Positions 59,616 to 64,000 of a stretch of 64,000 bases of DNA are shown piece by piece. The position numbers were made by a program, and so were the translations under genes. Positions within the stretch are counted from its first letter, which is position 1, and each line of letters starts with the position of its first letter. Below the pieces are notes generated by a model that was given only the letters and a program-made list of their open reading frames with translations, did not search any database and was not told the origin of the DNA. This DNA comes from Flavobacterium sp. J372 (GTDB taxonomy: Bacteria; Bacteroidota; Bacteroidia; Flavobacteriales; Flavobacteriaceae), in contig NZ_JAJOMZ010000004.1 in assembly GCF_024699965.1 (NCBI RefSeq), positions 2,230,001-2,294,000 of the forward strand, in the 5' to 3' direction.

Positions 59616-60170
59616 GTGAATACGATTCGCTATCGGCTTTATACACAGACTCATAATGAAAGGAATGAATTGGTACAGATTAGAGATATTTTAAATTATG
59701 AACAACCGACGAAATATTTGGTTACAAATACAGATTACTCTTTTAATATTGAGTCAACACCTGTTTTGACTGCAAATAAAGCCTTTATATTAGGATATAC
59801 AGATGAAGATTTCGGAATTTATGATAAAGGAGAGAATATTATTTTTGATGATTTTACCATGGATATGAAATTTGTTGATTTTCCTTTTAAAGTAAAATCT
59901 TCTGCTATAAAAATACTAACAGCTAAACGAAATGTGGATTTGAAATTTATGTTTGAATATTTGTTCTTCTTAGATTTATCATCTAATGAACATAAGCGTC
60001 ATTATATTTCAGAAATTGAGCCAATGAAAATTTCACTGCCAGATTTCAACCAACAGAAGCAGATTTCAATCGTTTTATCTAGTATTGACAAAAAACTAAA
60101 AACTGAATCTGAAATTCGTATGTTATTGATAAAACAAAAACAATATTTGTTGGCTAATTTATTTATATAA
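59616..60170 (+). CDS. hsdS half-cassette D (recognition domain and C-terminal helix), silent
   Basis: A third body with no ATG start (nominal GTG at 59616 within NTIRYRLYTQTHNERNEL). It has one complete recognition domain (LVQIRDILNYEQPTKYLVTN, VLTANKAFILGYTDED, IFDDFTMDMKFVDFPFKV) and the shared tail (QQKQISIVLSSIDKK, QYLLANLFI). It is back-to-back with cassette C and convergent with the expressed hsdS. Unlike C it lacks the 38-bp repeat, so how it enters the expressed gene is unclear; only a short AATACG match to the central region of the expressed hsdS is seen. Confidence 0.82.
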   Translation: MNTIRYRLYTQTHNERNELVQIRDILNYEQPTKYLVTNTDYSFNIESTPVLTANKAFILGYTDEDFGIYDKGENIIFDDFTMDMKFVDFPFKVKSSAIKILTAKRNVDLKFMFEYLFFLDLSSNEHKRHYISEIEPMKISLPDFNQQKQISIVLSSIDKKLKTESEIRMLLIKQKQYLLANLFI

Positions 60171-60179
60171 ACAAATTAG
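60154..60179. repeat. Near-palindrome at convergent hsdS 3' ends (site 2)
   Basis: CTAATTT-TTTATATAAA-AAATTAG, an almost perfect 26-bp palindrome spanning the overlapping stops of D and the expressed hsdS. It shares the core with site 1. Confidence 0.6.
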
Positions 60180-61367
60180 TTAGTAAGTATTTTTCTCTAC
60201 TTCTAATTTTTGTAAAAGCTGAAGTTCAATATTAATTTTTGAGTCAAAAGATGAAAGGAAATTAGCGATTTTCAATTGTTCTTCCGGTGGAGGAATTGAA
60301 ATTTTAAACTTTGAAAACTCTGTTTTGTTAATAATAGGCATTGTAGATGAGGCTTGGATAGATTTTATAAATCCTGAAATGTTTGCAATCGCATAGAACA
60401 CAAATTCATTATTAAAATCTGAATTAGGGATAAGGGAATTAATTTGTTGGTTTGTCACACAAGGTTTTAATGATAAACTCATCTTACCAATTGAAGCTAT
60501 ACAAGTAAACATTATGCTCTTAGGTGGTAAAATTTTTAACTTGTCAGTTTTTTTAATTGTCCTTTCAGTTGTATATTGATACTTATCTAGACGTATGTCT
60601 GTTGGTGTTACAAACTGTATATCTCCATCCCACAAGTCTAGATCTGCGGTACTTGGCGTTTTTCCTGTAATTATTTGGCCAATATCTCCGAGCATTATGT
60701 TTTTCCAATCACCAAAGGAATAATCATTATCATCTTTAAATCTCAATTCACGTGAGAATAACTGCTTGTTAAGCGTATTCTTTAGCAATTTAAGTTCCTC
60801 AATTATTTTGTTTTGAGTTTGAATACGAAGGTCTAATAGCGATAAAAAATCAGCTATTTTCTTTTGCTCTTCTTTACTTGGCAAAGCAATAGAGAAGCTT
60901 TTCAAATCGCCTCCATTTATTGAGTTTATAGTAGCTCCTAAGTTTTTATTTACAGTTTCTTTATATTTTTGAGTATCAAACCATTGAAAAATAAATTGAT
61001 TAAAGGGACTTCTATAAACCGACATAAACGCACCAAACGCAAGACCTTCATTTTCTTTTTTTATGAGTGCATTTTTACCTATTAAATTTTTGCTGCCATT
61101 TCTGACGCATATTAAAATATCATTTTCCTTCACCTGATTATAATTCAAAACTTTTACATACACATTATCATCAAAAACTATGTTTCTATTTTGAACATTG
61201 GAAGACCTTAGAACTAATACACCATTTTCATTAATATCATTAGGATTATAAGTTAGTCCATTTACAATCTCTCCAATTTCCCCTAACTTCTTTACTTCCC
61301 ATTCCCCCTCAAACCCAGGGAATCTCAAATTGGGAACGTTACCTACTTTTAATTCTTTATTAGCCAT
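60163..61367 (-). CDS. hsdS: Expressed Type I specificity subunit HsdS (S1), frameshifted in the last codons
   Basis: The only specificity gene with an ATG (61365-61367) and a leader (MANKELKVGN) before the 44-bp repeat. First recognition domain about 20-160 (LGEIGEIVNGLTYNPND), central helix (EEQKKIADFLSLLDLRI, LKNTLNKQLFSREL), second domain about 225-355 (LGDIGQIITGKTPST) and C-terminal helix. One base is missing in the five-base T-run 60190-60194; restored it reads LEVEKKYLLTNLFI with stop at 60163-60165, matching the tail of the other cassettes. 44 bases downstream of hsdM on the same strand. It determines the DNA target of the HsdM/HsdR complex. Confidence 0.9.
61294..61337. repeat. 44-bp inverted repeat, copy 2
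   Basis: Reverse complement of 57798-57841, ten codons inside the expressed hsdS. The start codon and leader lie outside it, so inversion would put S2's body behind them. Confidence 0.95.
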
Positions 61368-61411
61368 CTCAATAATTCAAATTTCGTTAGTAAAAGCATT
61401 AAGGATATAAA

Positions 61412-63038
61412 TTAGAAAGTTAGTCCCAATTCCTTAAAATATCCTTCTATTTCTTTGTCCAATTCTGCCCGTTTGGCTTCCAAGGATTTGATTTCCTGCA
61501 TTACCGCCTGAATATCTACAGGCTCTTCTTCTACATGTGTACTTATATATCGCGAAATATTAAGATTGTAGCCGTTTTCCTCAATCTCTCTTATTGGAAC
61601 TCTACGTGAATAGCGCTCTTCTTCATTTCGGAACTGATATGTTTCTACTATTTTGTCTATGTCATTTGGCTCCCCGTTATCTCCCTCACGTAAACGGTTT
61701 TGCCGTTTGTCCTTTTTATAGCATTCACTTGCATTGATAAACAATACATCGTCAAATCTCTTGCATTTTTTTAATATAAGAATGCAAACCGGAATACCTG
61801 TAGAAAAGAACAGATTTGAAGGCAGTCCAATTACAGTATCTATATGATTATCTTTTAGTAACTTGGTGCGAATCCGTTCTTCGGCACCGCTTCGGAACAA
61901 TACTCCATGCGGAAGTATAATTGCCATCGTTCCTTCATTAGAAAGATAATGAAAGCCATGAATTAAAAAAGCAAAATCGGCTGCTGATTTTGGTGCCAAA
62001 CCGTAACTTTTGAAGCGGAAATCATCTGCCAGCCTATCATTAGGTTCCCATTTCAAACTGAAAGGAGGATTGGCAACAATACCATCAAATTCAATTTTCT
62101 TAGCAGGATTCATTTCATTAAGCATATCCCAATCATTCAAAAGTGTATCTCCATGATGAATCTCAAATTCGGTGTCTTTTACTCCGTGAAGTAACATATT
62201 CATACGAGCAAGGTTATATGTGGTAATGTTCTTCTCTTGTCCGTATATCTTTCCTATATGACCACCGCTTTCCTCTAATTGTCGGCGTACATTCAACAAT
62301 AATGATCCCGAACCACAGGCGAAATCCAGTACCCTATCTAATTTTTTTCTTTTCTCCTAAAGAAGGGTTCTGACTATCTAAGATCACAATTTTTGATAAG
62401 ATGGTAGACATCTGCTGCGGTGTATAAAATTCACCTGCTTTTTTGCCTGAGCCTGCTGCAAACTGCCCAATAAGATATTCGTAAGCATCCCCTAAAATAT
62501 CAGTGTCGGTAGAAAAAACAGCAATCCCTTCTGCAATTTTTTGAATGATATTACAAAGTTTTTTATTCCTTTCAGGAGCTGTTTTGCCTAATTTTTCAGA
62601 ATTCAGATTGATTTCAGAAAATAATCCTTGAAAGGTACTTTCAAAAGATTCATTTTCTATATATCTAAAACCCTCTTCAAGTGTAATTAATAAGTCATTG
62701 TTTTGAGTCCTGGCTAACTCTGCAATATTACTCCACAAATGTTGCGGTTTGATGACATAATGAATTTTTCTTCGCATTTGCTTTTCAAAATCAGGCACAT
62801 CTGCTTTGTATGCTGTATACCACAAGCCTAAAGCTGTAAAATTGTCATCTTGCTTTAATTGTGGATAATCTTTCCCTAATTCTTTTTTTGCTGCTTCTTC
62901 GTAGTTATCAGATAAATACCGTAGAAAAAGAAATGAAAGCATATAATCGCGAAAATCATCTGCATTCATTGCTCCGCGTAGTTGATCAGCTATTTCCCAA
63001 AGGGTTTTACCCAATTGTTGTTGTTCTTTTAATGTCAT
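61412..63038 (-). CDS. hsdM: Type I DNA-adenine methyltransferase HsdM, frameshifted
   Basis: A protein of about 541 residues with an N-terminal helical HsdM_N domain (LWEIADQLRGAMNADDFRDYMLSF is split over the start region), AYEYLIGQFAAGSGKKAGEFYTP, the SAM motif DFACGSGSL and catalytic NPPF (VANPPFSLKW), and IVIALPHG-like ILPHGVLFR further on. The seven-base T-run 62342-62348 adds one base; removed, GEKKKLDRVLDFACGSG reads through. Modifies both strands with HsdS. Two bases after the anticodon nuclease stop, so the three genes form one operon. Confidence 0.93.
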
Positions 63039-63040
63039 AA

Positions 63041-64000
63041 TTATTTTATTTCTTCAACAAGTATTTCAGGTAAATAAAATTCATATTTTCTAAGAAACTC
63101 TTGTAATATGTTTTTAAAAAGTTTTTTATTATCCGCACCCATTTCCACTGGTTCATAAATAGAATATTTACCATGGCTCAACAGGTTTAAAGCACGAGCG
63201 TATAATGTTTCGTCATTTATCCCATGAATGCACTTAGAAAAATCATCAAAACCAAAAAAAAGTTGCTGTTTTTTCTAAGGTACTTCGCAACATGTTAAAA
63301 TGATAAGTACTAATTTTATTTGATTCTGCAGCATGTTTTAACTCACTTAAAAGAGCCACATGATGAAAAAAAGGCGTATCATCAGTTGCCCTTAAAGTAT
63401 GCCCATCTGTTCCATTTTTGTGTAGAAAGTATCGCTTATGATTATTCTTTTTCAATTCATTGCAAATCACATTAAAAAATAGATTGTGGTGAGAGGATAT
63501 AATGATTTTTACTTTACCAATTCCTTTTATTAATGTCTTAACTAAATCGCTTGCCACAGCAATTGCATTATTGTCATCCAATGAAGAAATAGGATCGTCT
63601 ATATAAATATACTTTACCCAATTGTAAGCTTCATCACCGTCTATAGTTAATTCACATATTACCAGGAAAATACACCAAATAAAGATATTTTCCTCTCCAC
63701 GAGAGATTTTAATATTATCTTGAACAATATATTCTGGTTCATCTGTATTGGGTTTGTATTTCGGATTTTTAATTCCTTTACGAAATACAACTTGCCATTT
63801 TTCATAATCTATTTTAAAGTCAAATTCAGCATAACGTTCCAAATAAACGAAAATTTTTTCTTCCAAAGCCAGTTCTCTGAAACCATTGAAGAAATTTGAT
63901 TTGGAATTTATTTTAAGGGTACGATCTCTGTCATTATCCAAATCGTTATCCCAATAAAAAAGATCCTCAGTGAAGGCAGTAAAATAAAGTGTATCTGAAC
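63041..64000 (-). CDS. PrrC-like anticodon nuclease, N-terminus beyond window, frameshifted
   Basis: The visible part begins FTEDLFYWDNDL and has the ABC-like ATPase elements ISRGEEN (signature), YIYIDDPISSLDDNN (Walker B) and IIISSHHNLFF (H-loop). The C-terminal nuclease part carries LRSTLEKT and, 33 residues after its Glu, the His of LLSHGKYS. These fit the Arg-x3-Glu...His (spacing 32) catalytic triad of E. coli PrrC, which cuts tRNA-Lys. An extra T/A in the eight-base run 63254-63261 breaks the frame; removed, ATFFGFDDFSKC reads through to a stop at 63041-63043. It is directly upstream of hsdM, the partner that keeps PrrC latent. Confidence 0.83.

Noticed and set aside
61412..64000. An hsdR gene
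   Set aside because: None is present in the window; it may lie beyond 64000.

Overview
The window reads as chromosome of a member of the Flavobacteriaceae (Bacteroidota), most likely Flavobacterium or a close relative. Evidence: Flavobacterium-type gene neighbourhoods (rlmD with two DUF genes, tamB divergent from tsaD, peroxiredoxin-thioredoxin-DUF6952), a bacillithiol gene (bshA), no Shine-Dalgarno sequences, and TAnnTTTG promoter boxes just upstream of many starts, sometimes with a TTG about 20 bases further up.

From 1 to about 52.6 kb the content is ordinary core genome: ornithine aminotransferase (cut by the window edge), stress and regulatory genes, rlmD, an amino-acid permease, a thiol-peroxidase operon, a fused branched-chain/2-oxoacid dehydrogenase E1, a DEAD-box helicase, bshA, a GH3-serine hydrolase fusion for cell-wall turnover, a run of Fe-S redox genes, an envelope cluster (MCE/MlaD, two tandem amidases, lptD), a pfkA-gapA-sugar kinase-mgsA cluster, tamB, tsaD, rsmE and an AI-2E-family permease. 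This part carries an unusually large number of single-base frameshifts. Nearly all lie in short homopolymers, and they hit essential genes (tsaD, pfkA, lptD). I read them mainly as uncorrected sequencing errors, so I annotate such genes as one span each.

From about 52.6 kb the character changes. A tRNA-Ser/tRNA-Pro pair is followed directly by a CTn-type integrase, a dead IS3-family relic, an intact IS3-family element, and then an AT-rich defence locus running to the window edge.

The defence locus is the highlight. On the minus strand, reading 64000 to 60163, are a PrrC-like anticodon nuclease, hsdM and an expressed hsdS. Next to it lie a second hsdS with no start codon, two extra half-gene specificity cassettes in alternating orientation, and a dedicated tyrosine recombinase. 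A 44-bp perfect inverted repeat (57798-57841 / 61294-61337) sits at the 5' ends of the two hsdS genes. A 38-bp perfect inverted repeat (58353-58390 / 59562-59599) sits in the central conserved region. This is the architecture of a phase-variable Type I restriction-modification shufflon. Here it is physically coupled to an anticodon nuclease that, in the known E. coli system, is held silent by the very complex whose specificity would be shuffled. hsdR is not in the window.
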